The notes below the pieces were generated by a model, which worked only from the letters and a program-made list of their open reading frames with translations, was not told the origin of the DNA and ran no database searches. A stretch of 64,000 nt of DNA. Source: Malania oleifera (taxonomy: Eukaryota > Streptophyta > Magnoliopsida > Santalales > Ximeniaceae). Below, piece after piece: positions 48,077 to 60,604 of the stretch (its first letter is position 1; each line of letters begins with the position of its first letter). A program made the position numbers and the translations under genes. Location of the stretch: the NCBI RefSeq assembly GCF_029873635.1, contig NC_080418.1, positions 10,182,062 to 10,246,061 of the forward strand. Direction: 5' to 3'.

Positions 48077-49849
48077 ACAATATGTCATCATAAAACACGT
48101 CGCATAAAAAAAACGCACAACACTTGTCTGCCTGCAACCATTGCTCCTGCTACTAGACAAGTTATTTTATGGATGTAAATATTCTAAATAAATCCTGTTT
48201 TTTTAAAACGGCTAATGTACTTTATAAAAATATATTAAATATAAAATCACCCTTGAAGACACTCCAGACCATATCATATTTATAAGAAAAACCTACCCAC
48301 TCCTGCTCTAGGTATCCTATTAACAAAGCCCACAGCCATATCATTCTTGCCCTACTCCAAAATACCCCTCAGCCTCACTCTCTGAGATGCATTCCAAAAA
48401 TGAACTACAATTCAAGCATCTATGAACACTGGAGTTAGAGGAAATGCATCAGAGTTCAGGGTGAGATTTATTTACATTAGGAACAACTAAACAGCAAACA
48501 CATTAGCAGCATAACTGAATAACTTTAATTCCAGGGGAATATTGCATAGAAAGTTTCAAGTTTATTAATGTTTGAGAGCAAAGGCCATATTGGGTTAAGA
48601 AACCACTATCATTCAAAAACGTTGCAATTGTACAAGAGAAAACATGCAAGCCAATCATGGCAAATAAGTCAGTGAAGTTCGTGGAAGCTAAATATAACCT
48701 TTCGCCCAAAAATCTCCATACCATCCAAATTGGCCTACTACTAAATTAGAATTTTTACATCAAAAAAGAAAACAAAACAAACTATAGAAAGAACAGGGGC
48801 AAGCAAAATAGATACATAGATCCCTAAGATGAAACTATTGTTACAACATATATGGAATTAATAGAGCTTTCCTTATATGAAAAAAGATGCTTTGTTAAGA
48901 ACAGGGAAACTTGTAAAGAATTTTGCAACTGCTAATGAGCAATACTCATCTTTTCACAGAACTAATATATACATACATGATGACGTGATCCAATGGACTT
49001 AACTGCTGATGTCAACATCAGGAAAGCAACACTTGGAAGCCTATAGCCATGGAGCTATTTAGAAAAACAAGTCCCAGGAACAACTCTCAAGCTGCCAACC
49101 ATAGAGGTTAAACCAAAATGCAGTAAGATAGTAGTAACTATTTAACTACTTACACACACAGAAAAGCCCATACGCAGTTAGATGCTATGTTCAAAAAGTG
49201 CCTGTTAGAGAATGAAAAACACCTCACCTGATTTGATGTACAAAATTTGGATCTGCACATGGTCTGCTCAACCAAGTCTAGTTGACAATATTTTCATCTA
49301 TCAATTAACCAGAAAGCTGATTTAGTGTCAACCTCATGCTAATGAAACTACCACAACCTTTAGGCATAATTTTTGCTCAAGGAACTATAACCAGATCATT
49401 CGAGCCTAAAAATGTGATTGTATTATTATTACCTGCAACATTAAACTCACATTTCACAACACAGAAGCTCATTACACAGTTTCGAAAGCCTAATGCAACA
49501 ATAACAGCCAAACAACATTCAAATGAAACAAGCATTAGCCAATCCAAGAGAAGCTTTATGCCGAACTTTTAACCTCTAAAAAAACAAAATCAAGCTCCCA
49601 ACAAATGGAAAAATTACCAGAAAATCAAGCAGCAAGGTCTGCAAAAAGTTGCACTCAAGAGAATAGCTCACGAAATCGTCATTTATCCATTTCAGCTGCC
49701 AGCAGTAAACACAGACTACATTAAAGATCTATCAAATATATGGATACACTCATTTGAAAACATAAATTTCCTAGAAATTTTTGAAAGATACTGCTCAACA
49801 AAAATAAAATTGTCAAATAATAGCTAATTGTTCCAAAGCAGCAATTAGT

Positions 49850-52800
49850 TTAGTGACTGATGCCCTTCTTTGCTCTAAGTGATTCAAGAGCCTTTTTCCG
49901 CAACTCAATCTCAAGCCTTTTCTGCTCACTTTCGGTCTCTTCAGCATCACTTGAATGACAGTCCCTCCTCGCAACATGTTCACCATCTGAGCCATATGCA
50001 TTATTTTGATTTTTCTCAGAGTCCGATGGTGGAAAGACAGTATCCATCGACTTCATTTTCAGCTTCTCGGCACGCCGTTCTTCCCTTTTGCGGCGTCGCT
50101 CTTCACGCCGTCGACGCTTCTCTTCTTTCCGTAATCGCTTTTCCTCCCTCCTCCTCCTCTTGGCCTCCTTCCTGTGCTCTATTTCAGAATCATAACTGAA
50201 ATCATCATCTGATGTCACTTCTTTCCTATCAGACCTCTTATGCTTTCTCTTTTCCTTGCGTTCACTTTTGTACCTATCACTTCCCTCAGAAACAGAGTCA
50301 ATACTCCTCCGACCAATTTTTTCAGCCGCCTTCACGTTTGCTTTCGGTGAAGTTTCTAATTTGTGATCCCAATTGCTGTCCTTGACATTGTTTGAACGAG
50401 AATGGCGCTGGTCATCAGCTTTGTAATGTTCTCTAGAATGCAATAACTGTTGCCTACTGCCTATGGAAGAGTCTTTATATGAGATTGGAGACTCTTGTCG
50501 ATCAGTAAAATCTGGACGCCCCACCTTTCCTGAAGCCTTCTCACTGCCAGGACAGTTTACAATACATAAGACCTATGATTTTAGATACGCATACAAATGT
50601 GCAGTCAGATAAGCAGCACAAAACAAATGGATGAAACAATGCAGACCTCTTTATCTCCTGGTCTTTCTTTCTCGGTTCTTTGTTATCAGGACCACTCTGC
50701 TTTTCAGCAGCCCGATGACCAGCTGGCCTTTCAGGAGGGTCCTTCTCCTTGTAAAGTATATTCACGGGGGAATCTTTCTGTTTGCTAACAGCAGGGGATC
50801 GTTTTTGTAATGACCTGGATCTAAGATCCTTGTCCTCCCTATAAACAAAGAATTCTGGCATCATTCGGAGAAGCATACAAATAAAGGGTTTCACACGCAA
50901 ATAACAAATCCAGAGCTATCAAAACAAAATCAGCACCAAAGCATACCTGGTAAAATTAGTTTCCTCCTCTCCACTTGTTTCAGGACTATCATGACGATTT
51001 TTCTGTTCTCTAGGCTTGCGTGGAGGACTTAGGCTGCTGTCAGCACTCATCCTTTCCCTTGGTCGCCTGACAGGACTCTTAGGAAGACTGGATGCTCTTT
51101 ACAAAAAGCCAAAGGTATTTTTTAAGTAGAAAATACAAATTAAAAAGAATTCTCAAATAATATAACTACAGATTTATGATACATACCTCTGATTTTCACT
51201 GGGACTCATTTTCCTCGTACGTGGTGGAGATTCTGAAAGGCTTGCAGATCTATCTGGAGAAGATGACAAAGCTGGAACCTTTTTACCAGAATCCCTTTTA
51301 TCTTTTGGATCTCTTTGTGGTGATCTCATAGAAATTGGAGGTCGACATACAACAGAATCTGGTCCCCTGTCAACCCTCCCTCTCGGAACATGACGGACAG
51401 GAGATGATTCATCCCGCATCCTATAATAAAGCTATTATTATAAAGTAAAAAGTATCTCACAAGACCAATCTATCAAAATTCAAGTGTAAATATAACCAAA
51501 GGGAATATCATAAATGCAAGAGGAGCCGCCTAGGAGTACACTCGCCACATTATCTTTCAGGATCCACACCACTGGTGCGGATATAACCACTCCCACTCAA
51601 GTATCTACCAACTTCATAGGGAGTACTATAAATAAAAGAACCTAAGAGGAGAATGCAAAAATTCAAATATTCAGATAAACGCAAGGAAGAAATACCTGAT
51701 TCTTTCTCTAATATTTTGCAACGGTGAACTCCTCTGGTGCTTTGGTGATTGCCTCCTAGCTGGTGAAGGGGACCTATACCCAACTGGTGATGGTGAACTC
51801 CATCCATAAGGTGAAGAAGGCCTACGTCGGGAAGGAGTTGGTGATCTTCTGCGCACATAAATAGGGGACCTTTGTCTCACAGGAGATGGAGACCTATGGC
51901 GTGGAGTTGATGACGATCTCCGCCGGCGGTGGCGACGTACAGGAGAGGGAGATCTACGCCGTATAGGAGAGGGTGATCTGCGCCAAACAGGATATGGAGA
52001 TCTTCGCCGCATAGGTGATCTACGCCGTACAGGAGAGTAGGACCCACGTCGCAGAGGAGACCTACGTCGCATCGGGGGAGAAACCCTACGTCTAAAGGGA
52101 GACGGTGACCTGCGTCTGATGGGAGAAGGTGATCTGCGTTTAATGGGTGATGGCGAACTGCGTTTACTTGGAGAAGGTGACCTGCGTCGTACAGGAGATG
52201 GTGATCTGCGTCTTAAAGGAGAACGCAATCTACGTCGTGCAGGGGAAGGTGACCTATAACGTGATCGGGATGTGGACCGTCGCCTGGAATGTGATGATCT
52301 CTGTCTTGGGGGGGAGATTGATCCTCGAGGAAAATGCTTTCGACGAGGTGAAAGAGATCGTCTTCGTTCATGGTGGTACACCCTTTCAGAAGAAATGGAG
52401 CGTCCTCGTGGTTGAGGTGATCCCGATACACTCCTTGACTTCCGTCTCTCACTGAAAAAAGTAAATTTCGAGTAAGATGCAGTGATTATTATCATTAGAC
52501 AAAGCTGCAGACACTAACTGATCAGATAGCGGAATCAGAAAGGGTAAAAAATCAGGAAAAAAAAAAATCCAAGTCAAACAAACAAACAAACTAAGAACAA
52601 CTCTACTATTATAGCTGGCAGAGAGATATACTCCGAATAACTTCTGGAATTGGAAAATGACCCGCTCATTGACCGACGTGCACCTCTATAGAATATAAAC
52701 AAGATATGGTAAAGTTGTAAATTCTAAAACATCAATCAACGAAAAATTATGTGAAAAATAACAAGACATAATAATCAGGATAAATACCGTGGAGATAAAG

Positions 52801-55368
52801 GGGAACAATCAGCTGAATTGGGAGATCTGTACAGGATAGACATATCATTAGTCTTCCAAAAGTTGGTAATTATTTCTACAATGACTATCATAACACCTGA
52901 AAACACATTACTTTCAAAGAAGCACATTAGAGGACTGAGAAAAGAGTCCCACCAGTTTCACATATGTATTATGTGAGAGACAATGCATGCAATTCTTAAT
53001 GATTTCAGTTAAATATAACTTGCCGCTGTTTGATAGACACACCTCACTCCACTTAAAGTTTATAGAAGCACCACATTTTAAGACAATTAAGGAATATTAC
53101 AAGTGTGGAAGTTAATCTTAGCATGTAGGTAAATTTAGTTGTTTCTCTTCAAATACTTACTAATGCTTCTCAAAAATTTGAGTATATGGAAGTTAATCTT
53201 TGTGAGAAGCAGCTAAACTTGAGTTGCTTCATTTCAAATACTCAATATTGTTTCTCTAATGAAAATTTTGCGCCTCGGTTTACAAAATGCTGTGTTTGTT
53301 TTTACCTCTTTTCCAAATCAAGAGATAATGAAAGGAGCCTACAATCTTGTTCAAAGAAAGGAACAAAATATAAGAAAATATAATCCACCATGTATTCTCA
53401 AGATTAAGATTTTTGAGGTCTATATGGACATCTCACAAAAAATGAATGACTACGTTGCATTTTACATGGTTGAGTAACAATCTGCGATAACAAATGGAAC
53501 AATTTCAGAAACAGTTGTCATCCTCACAACTGAAAGCAATAGAAAAACCAAAATATGAAATTCCACGAAAACCAAAATTTTGACCCCATACCATAGGGAT
53601 TATTAATTTATCAGTAGAACTCAATTAATGATTCTATCAGCTTTATACCTTCAAATACTAACAGCAATATAAATACATCAATCATCCAAACGTCAATGTA
53701 CATCAGAGTTCAAGTTATAGGTAGATAATATGCCAAATGGAAATCTACATGGAAGCAAAATAATTTGGGTTTGAAGTAGGGAAAGGCAGACAGTACCACA
53801 GGAAGCAAATGCACATAAAATAATGCAGTGGAAATATAATATTTTCCACCCTGACCTGTTCCTTCCTCTGAACCCGTTCCTCTCTGCAGTATCTTTCTCA
53901 TCTTCAGAATGGGCACCGGAATTCCTTGGTTTAATGTGCTTTGAAACTGGTTCCAATTCGGCATTAGTCACCTTTGAGCTATCAACACCACCGTCCTACA
54001 GTAGTTTGAGGTAAAGGACATGAACCCAAATAATTGCAGAAGCAAGCTGAATGCCATGACAAACATGAACGGAAGTTAAAACCAAAAACCCAGCTTGCAA
54101 TAACCTAACTCTGGCATAAAAAAATTAATTACCATCTTCTTCAATTTCTCTTCCATGAGTTCTCTACTTTCCTTCTCTCTCTTCTTTTGAATTTCATTTG
54201 CTATCCGATCTGACTCTGCCTGAAGTAACCCATCATAAAACCATCAATAAGGGGCAGCAGCAAGCAGCATGGCTACAAAATACAAGCAACAACATTAAAC
54301 AATCAAAAAATAAATAAATAAATAATAAACCTTCTTCTTCCTAGTTTCCTCCTCTTTAGCATCCAAGAATTGTTGAGGTACACCACTTGCATTCTTCTGG
54401 GCACTAAGGAGTAGCGCCCACAGCTCTTTCATAAACTTCCCAGTATTTTTCTCCATGAATCCAGTTAACGATATTTGAACTTGTTTGCCATTCACATCCT
54501 GCAACGGACAAACCAAATGAAGTTTAAACAATAATAGTAACTATATGTAAAAATAAACTTCTATAAAAGGGAAAAGAAAACAAAAATCATGTGTCTGACA
54601 CACTCTTTACAGTAAATCATAATAATGGATAAGAATGAAGGTCTTGCATCCACTAATAACTAAAAATGACAATAAAGAACAGCAAACTTAGTGCTTACAA
54701 ATCATCAATAGAAAATCAAAACAATAGAACACCCCTCCCCGTCTTTAAATATTTCAAAGAATTAAATTACCTTTCCATCTAAAAGTCCATAAATGAAGTT
54801 GATTAGAACTTCGTCTTCAAACCCGAGCAACTCGGTCACCCTAGTAGCAATCCATGGCCTGATAACATCCATCTTCACTTTCGTCATGTCCACCTAGCAT
54901 AATCAAGTCATTTTGGCATGAGAACTTAACAAACAACAACGAGAGATCAATTCAATCGAATTTAAACCAATTCCAACATCTACCCTAAACTTCAATTGCT
55001 CCAATAAAAAAATTCAAGCTCCATATTTATCAACGCATGGACCAAAAATTTAAAAACAAAAAATACACATAATAACTTCATTTCAACTGAACCAATAAGA
55101 CACACCAGGTGATCCAATTCAGGAGCAAACTTCTGCGATTTCATCAGCTTCGCCTGTTTGTTCGAGAATCGAGTGTCTTGCTCCGCCGACGTACCCTAAA
55201 TTAACAACAACAAAAAAAAAGTAGAACCAGCAATTTATCAACTCCTATAAGAAGATCTGGAGGGCATATATAACAAGTAGTTTCGGATCTGAGAAAAAAA
55301 CAGTGCTTAATAGGAACCAATTTAGTGATTTGTGTTCAGAAAATTACCCGGAAAAACCCGCCGGACAT
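49850..55368 (-). CDS. SRRM1/SRm160-like PWI-domain splicing coactivator (13 coding exons)
   Basis: Exons deduced: 55368-55348, 55195-55106, 54893-54771, 54498-54331, 54219-54133, 53995-53856, 52826-52788, 52685-52632, 52451-51696, 51420-51187, 51096-50947, 50838-50647, 50543-49850; every intron is GT-AG and frame is kept, giving 2748 bp and 915 residues. It starts MSGGFFRGTSAEQDTRFSNK, the hallmark of this family. The PWI fold covers about residues 30-125 with P-W-I at 50-52; PWI domains bind RNA/DNA and place the protein in pre-mRNA processing complexes. Exon 9 encodes a long RS domain of tandem RRRSPSPV/I-like units. The C-terminus is a Lys/Arg/Glu-rich coiled-coil segment ending RAKKGISH. 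Nuclear speckle localisation and exon-junction-complex association are known for SRm160, inferred here. Human and Arabidopsis relatives share this layout. Confidence 0.94.
51696..52451 (-). repeat. RS-repeat exon of the splicing coactivator
   Basis: A 756-bp exon within the gene above made largely of imperfect 21-30 bp units encoding (R)RRSPSPx. On the plus strand the same array reads as repeated GGAGAAGGTGATCTGCG-like units. Such arrays are prone to length change by slippage and are the site of SR-kinase phosphorylation in family members. Confidence 0.85.
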
Positions 55369-55735
55369 CTTCTAGGGCTTGCGTTGAAGCTTGCGGAGTG
55401 TTTTCTTGCGACGGATAGTGATGGATTCTTGGAGTGAATGAGAGAAGAAGGAGAGGAATTAAGGAGAGTTGTTGAAGTTCAGGCCATAATCGACAAAAGA
55501 GAGGGATTCTAATGGATCGTGTGAGCTGGGTTGGAGGAAGTCACAGTGTGCTGCCCGTAGGGGCATTTTGTGCCCTAGATTTGGAAGTGTAATTACGAAT
55601 TTAGCCATGGTATGAAAAGCATCAAAGTGGGAACAAAGGCTGAGATGAGTTTTTTCCCCTTTTATTATTAATTTAAAATAAAATATTAAATAATATTCTG
55701 TTTGGAAAAAAAAAATTTAGTATAATGTATACGTA

Positions 55736-55962
55736 ATTTCGCAACTTGGTACTGCGAGATTTAAACGTGTAGAGTTTCTGGTGGTGACACATAGTAAGGT
55801 GGGCAAAGCAAATCTTGCAGGACCAAACTGTGGGATTTTCTTTGGAGATGACTCATGAGTTGATGCGTGGCAAATCTCGCAGCTTGGTCTTGCGAGATTT
55901 GTTTCGCCCATTCAGATGCCCTTTCTCTTTCAATTAAATCTCGTAACTTGATGCTGTGAGAT
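55736..55962. repeat. Four dispersed hairpin-like repeats (AAATCTCGCA...TGCGAGATTT)
   Basis: Imperfect inverted repeats of about 28 bases at 55736-55763, 55810-55838, 55872-55900 and 55935-55962. The clearest is AAATCTCGCAGCTTGGTC followed by TTGCGAGATTT. Arms are about 10 bases, the loop 7-9 bases, spacing 60-75 bases. Confidence 0.8.
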
Positions 55963-56777
55963 ACATCATATATATATACTTTAAATTAAAATTGCATTAT
56001 ACTTAATTAAAAAAATAAAGTATTCTAATTCGAAGTTAATAACTCAAAATGTGTTTTAATTTATAATTTTAAAAAAATTATAAAATATTTTTTCATCTAA
56101 TTGAATGAATTGTTAATCTAATTTAATGTTCAAACATATAGAACTAAGCAAAATTCATATGCATGAAATTTTTTAGCTTCTTCTTATTTAACAATTATCA
56201 TGCTTTAGATATTTTTTTCTTTACTTATAATGCTTCTTAAAATAATATAAACGAATTAAATGTTATTCATTGCAATAGTCAAATTTAAAAATTTTATTTT
56301 TTATGAGAATGCACATATATATTGTAGATAACAAATTTTATTCGGAGATCTAAGGTCTTGGGTTAGCCATATTCTCTCCATCACTTTTTGTGTATATTTC
56401 ACATCTCACTCCGTCATACATATTTTACACGCGAAAGTGCGAAAATATCTTATAAACAAGAGTTCATAAAAGTCCATTTATACAAATAATTTCAAACCGT
56501 AAATACATTTGAATTGCATCACATTATAAAGATTGGTAACTTAAGATAAATATAAGTAGGCATCATAGAACATATGATGTTGCAAATATTTATTTATTTT
56601 TTTGTATAAATTTCAACATGAAATAAACAAGAAACAACTTTTTAAATTTCATAATAAAAACATAGTGTTTATGTTGGATAAAATCATACAAGTTTTTTTT
56701 GTTTTTTTCAAAGTTTACATTTCTTAAATGTCATTCTTGATAATATTATATGAAGTGTGCACAAGATACATGAAGGT

Positions 56778-56892
56778 ACAAATGAGATGAAAATAATCAA
56801 TGATATACAAATGAAATAAAAATAATTAATATTATACAAATGAAATAAAAATAATCAATGATATACAGATGAAATGAAAATAATGTTATACT
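56778..56892. repeat. 33-bp tandem repeat (about 3.5 units)
   Basis: Units of the form ACAAATGAAATAAAAATAAT followed by CAATGATAT. Located just downstream of the plant-mobile-domain stop on the minus strand. Confidence 0.85.
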
Positions 56893-56989
56893 ACTCGGTG
56901 CCGCAGCAAGGTCATCTTCGGGGTTGTGGTGGCTGTCGTTTACGTCAGCCCTCTCCCTACTGGTCATCTACATCTGGTGTCCTGTCTCA

Positions 56990-58450
56990 TCATCCTATAT
57001 ATGGATCATCTCCGCCAAGAAGTACTACATAATCATCACTTATGTGAAGCGCACGTGGAGAGAACAAATATGATGTCTCTAGACGAGAACGAGGCGGCAT
57101 AGCGGGTGCATTGACCTCCTCCCCACCGAAAATGTCGTCCAATAAAAATGACATCGATGGGGTGGCAGTAGAGTCATATGGGGTGTCATCCGGTCTACTA
57201 GACGGTCTCGTAGTATCAGCTGCATTGGAAGGCGCATACGGTGCTGACGGGCCAAACACGTACTCCGCCTGTACAACCAGTGGCGAGGAAATAGGACACA
57301 CTAGACGACTAGAGGAGGCATGTCGTCCTCCTCATACTAGAGCTGGTCGACCTCCTCGTGCTGGTACATCAGTTCGAGCAGCTAAGATCCGTCGGTCATC
57401 CTCGTGAACAAGGTCCAATGCAGCACTCATCAATTGGTGGATGGTGGGATCTGGCGAGATCTAATCTGCCTTATGTAGTATGTCAGCCTACAGGATACAA
57501 AAAAATTTGGTTAACTCATGTAGATCGTAACGTACACATAACAAAAGGAAGTGTGGGTTAAAGTCTTCTTACGAGGCTCAAATATATAGCAGCGGTCCTA
57601 TCGACGAAACAACGTGTGATGGACCTATACCAGGTAAAGTATGGGTCATTCGAACACATCGGACCATCGTCCGCCACTCCGGGTACGATGTACTCTCTTT
57701 GATGCTCCCACGCAGTCACGAATATCGCGCATGTAGTCGCCCAGTCCGTGACCCCTCGACCGCGCCTATCCATTCCATGGAGGTCATCCCCAACTACATC
57801 TACCCCCGATGTCAGAAAGCGGTCGGGAATGCCTTGTCGATAGCCAAATTGCCGCATGACTCGGTCAGGAAGATACCACTTGATAATATAAAAGCATATA
57901 AGTGGCACTCGGGCTACCCAGAGGTCACTCCCGACTGTATAATGGGGAGATAGGTTGGCTAAAATCCCAGCTGTGTAGGGCCTCCATAGGAACTACACTT
58001 AAACATAAGTAAAAGTTAAGTGAACTATACGTAAGTGAAAGAGAGAAAGAGAGTACTATGTGCTACACTTTAATTGGACTATAGCTCATGCTCCCGGTGC
58101 ATGTCCAACTCGAACCTGTACCACGACAATGTGTGTAGCACAACCGACGACACCCTCAAGTCGTCCCTCCATCTGTATAAAATGAAATATAAGTTTACAA
58201 AATGTAACGACTAGTACTACGAATTAGTATTCGTAGTACTTATAGAATGAATGAGGAGGGATAAATGATGTTGGTACTAACCGGTATGCGAGTGGGAGTG
58301 GGTCAACCGGACGACCGTCCTGGCCCCTCTGAATAAGTAAGAAACCTCGTCACGTAGGAGTTAAGGACAAAAATCTCTCCTAGGACCAAACTTGTAGTAG
58401 GCGAAGTGGGCCAGCAATTTGTGTCTTCGAGTAGTGAGCGACGCGGCACA
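56990..58450 (-). pseudogene. Plant mobile domain protein, C-terminal half
   Basis: Minus-strand continuation of the domain begun at 61285-60605. After the LTR the frame reads RVAHYSKTQIAGPLRLLQVW, the typical C-terminal core of the plant mobile domain (the family often labelled phosphatase 7 long-form homologue, related to MAIL1/MAIN), then WERF...LTPT, and at 57908-57558 VPLICFYIIKWYLPDRVMRQ, RQGIPDRF and MDRRGRGVTDW. The tail 57301-56990 is Ser/Pro-rich and ends DDPYIG. Stops and frame changes or small introns interrupt it. These domains act in transposon-related gene silencing; function here is presumably lost. Confidence 0.85.
58446..58450. other. Target-site duplication of solo LTR F (left copy)
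   Basis: GCACA at 58446-58450 and 60605-60609 flank the LTR. The mobile-domain reading (LYREMC then RVAHYS) is continuous once the LTR and one copy are disregarded. Confidence 0.9.
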
Positions 58451-60604
58451 TGTAATAACCCGAGGAATTTTTCAGCTCCTCGTCGACGAACACAGGAGAT
58501 TCATCGACGAGGGTATAAGAGGAGCTCATCGACGAGGACAGGATTTGTCGACGAGAAAATACCGAGCAAGGGTTTGAGGGATTCTGAATTTCATCAACGA
58601 GGAGAGAGTTCATCGACGAGTCTTCTTCATGACCTCGTCGACGAGTCTTCTTCATGACCTCGTCGACGAGGTGACGTGGCTCGTCGACGAAGGCCAATGT
58701 ATATGTAGGGGTAAAATTCATTTTTAGCCGAAAACCTACACAAATACTTCTCCTTCTCTCTCCTCTACGCCCCTCCTCCCTTCTTTCTAAGATCTCGGGC
58801 CGATTTTCTGCTAGTTCGACTATCTGAAGCCACCATGACGCTTCTGGGAAAGTTATCTGCAAGTCTGCTGGAGCATATCGTCGGTGGGGTTAAGTTGGAA
58901 ACCATCCCAAATCCAAGGTAAGGTTTTCTACTCAGTATTTGCCTATTTGACAGTTGTAGAAAGCGTAGTATGTGTAGTAATACTGAACTTTAGTTATAGG
59001 AAATGTCATTTTTAGGGTGTTGAACGGGGAACCCTGCGGGTGCGGAGTTGTTTGTTTTAAGGGCTTTTCAGGACTCAGGTAAGGGGATAAACAAAGCTAG
59101 ATGTTTTTATGAAAATTATAAGTATGATTTTATAGCATTTGATTTTAAAGAAATATATATATGCATTATGTTGGGGAATACTGTTGAAAACGATACTATG
59201 TTCTGATTATGCAAAATACCCATTTTGTGTGGCATGAGTAGAAATTATTATGAAATATTGTTTTCTGGGAATATGATAAAGATATGGATTTTTATAATGG
59301 AAAACCGGCTTACAAGCTGAGATTTTATATGTTTGCCGGCTACGGGCCGTGCTATGAATATGATTTTTCGGCGTATGGGTCGAGCTATGTATATGATTTG
59401 CCGGTGTACGGGACAAGCTATGTGTATGATTTGCCAGCGTACGAGCCGAGCTATGTATATGATTTGCCAGCATACGGGCGGTGCTATGGATATGATTTGC
59501 TGGCGTACGGGTCAAGCTATGGATATGATTTTCCTACGTACGGGTCGAGCTATGGATATGATTTGCCGGCGTACAGGTCGAGTTATAGTAAAATATGAAA
59601 TACTGGCGTACGGACCGATGATATTCATGATATACGTATATATGCAAAACGACATGATGATATTCTTTTGGCAATTAATAGTATAAAATATCCATGTATC
59701 ACAGTTTCATTATATGTTATATGCTATCAGAACCTGGTTGACTTGGTTTAGGCTAGCACTTACATAGTATCGATGCTATGTGTTCATGATTTATCATGAT
59801 ATTTGTGTTAACGCCGTTGTATGGAGTGGTGTGAGATTAGATGGTCGATGTGGTTTTAAGAAGTGTGTGAGCGCCTCTAGTGTATGGACCGGGTCTGGCA
59901 AACCCATCGGACTTACAGAGTGTACTCTTGACTTGGCAGTGGTCAACCAACCATTGTCGGGTCCTGCCTTCGGGCCACACAACCTAGTCATGTGGGGATA
60001 ATACATGACAACAGTCAGCTAACCTACTAGGATTGTTTTCATATTATGTTATACGAGATGAATTATATTTATAAAAATCATGTATGTTCTACAATGATTT
60101 GAAAATATATGTTTCCCAAATATGATACAGACAGTTATACTAATATGTTTATGTATGATTTTATATAGAACACGAAAATACGCATGTCGTCACACAATAG
60201 TGTTAGTTTATTTCCCTTACCGAGAGGTGTCTCACCCAAAATTTCATAAACATTTCAGGAGCCCTGATAGGAGAGCAGGTAAAGCTCCGCTGACTTAGTA
60301 TTGTTGATCTACCCTCTCTGAAGGGTAAGTTTTGGTAGGGACGGTTGGATTTTGTGGAATGTCCTTAGAATTTTCTTTTGGGATGTATATACTTAAATAT
60401 AGTGGATGTGATGACTCTAGTATTATGATGGATGGTTTTGTATTTATGATATTATGATTGTTTGTTTCCTACTGCTTAGGCTTCCATCATGTGCTCTGAT
60501 GTATCACTAGTACCTACGGGTCTAGGTAGATTATGATCTTCTAGATATATGTTATATTAGTATTATGGAAAAAAAAATCTATGAAAATTAAGCAGGTTGT
60601 CACA
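58451..60604 (+). mobile_element. Solo LTR F of the gypsy B family (2154 bp)
   Basis: Begins TGTAATAACCCGAGG and ends AGGTTGTCACA. It is the reverse-orientation relative of the gypsy B LTRs: shared palindrome cluster (58483-58692), GTACG array (59310-59625), GAGGTGTCTCACCC (about 60220), and the TGGAAAAAAAAA end. No internal region is present. A 26-bp perfect tandem duplication containing TCTTCTTCATGACC occurs at about 58618-58669. Confidence 0.92.
59310..59625. repeat. GTACG tandem array in solo LTR F
   Basis: Eight or nine units of about 36 bp, built on GCTATGTATATGATTTGCCG followed by GCGTACGGG; these are the reverse complement of the array units at 15335-15572. Long open frames on the plus strand here reflect the 36-bp (12-codon) period, not a gene. 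Confidence 0.9.

Larger units (their letters stand above)
45504..49849. other. Intergenic region between PTAC16 and the splicing gene, no supported gene
   Basis: The first few hundred bases would hold the PTAC16 promoter, on the minus strand; a CCACGT core occurs near 45670 but I cannot assign a TATA box. A minus-strand frame at 46584-46360 (74 codons) has protein-like composition but no family resemblance. The remainder is AT-rich with a GA run and a direct repeat near 47.8-48.1 kb. The part next to 49849 should include the 3' UTR of the splicing gene. Confidence 0.5.
55369..56989. other. Promoter-side intergenic region with repeats, no gene
   Basis: 55369 to about 55600 would contain the 5' UTR and promoter of the splicing coactivator (minus strand); no clear TATA box. 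Beyond it the sequence is AT-rich, with four hairpin-like repeats (55736-55962) and a 33-bp tandem array (56778-56892). A 64-codon minus-strand frame at 55911-55717 is made of the hairpin repeats and is not a gene. Confidence 0.6.

Noticed and set aside
52147-52455. Plus-strand frame opposite the RS-domain exon
   Set aside because: Antisense shadow of a repetitive coding exon; no start context or domain.
55717-55911. 64-codon minus-strand frame
   Set aside because: Made up of the hairpin repeats; no similarity to a protein.
58380-58862. 160-codon minus-strand frame across the solo LTR boundary
   Set aside because: Only its last 25 or so residues (mobile domain) are real coding homology; the rest is LTR F palindrome sequence read through.
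59284-59686. Two long plus-strand frames with repeated Tyr/Asp or Met/Ile/Cys units
   Set aside because: The 36-bp repeat period is a multiple of three, so stops are absent by structure; the frames lie within a solo LTR.
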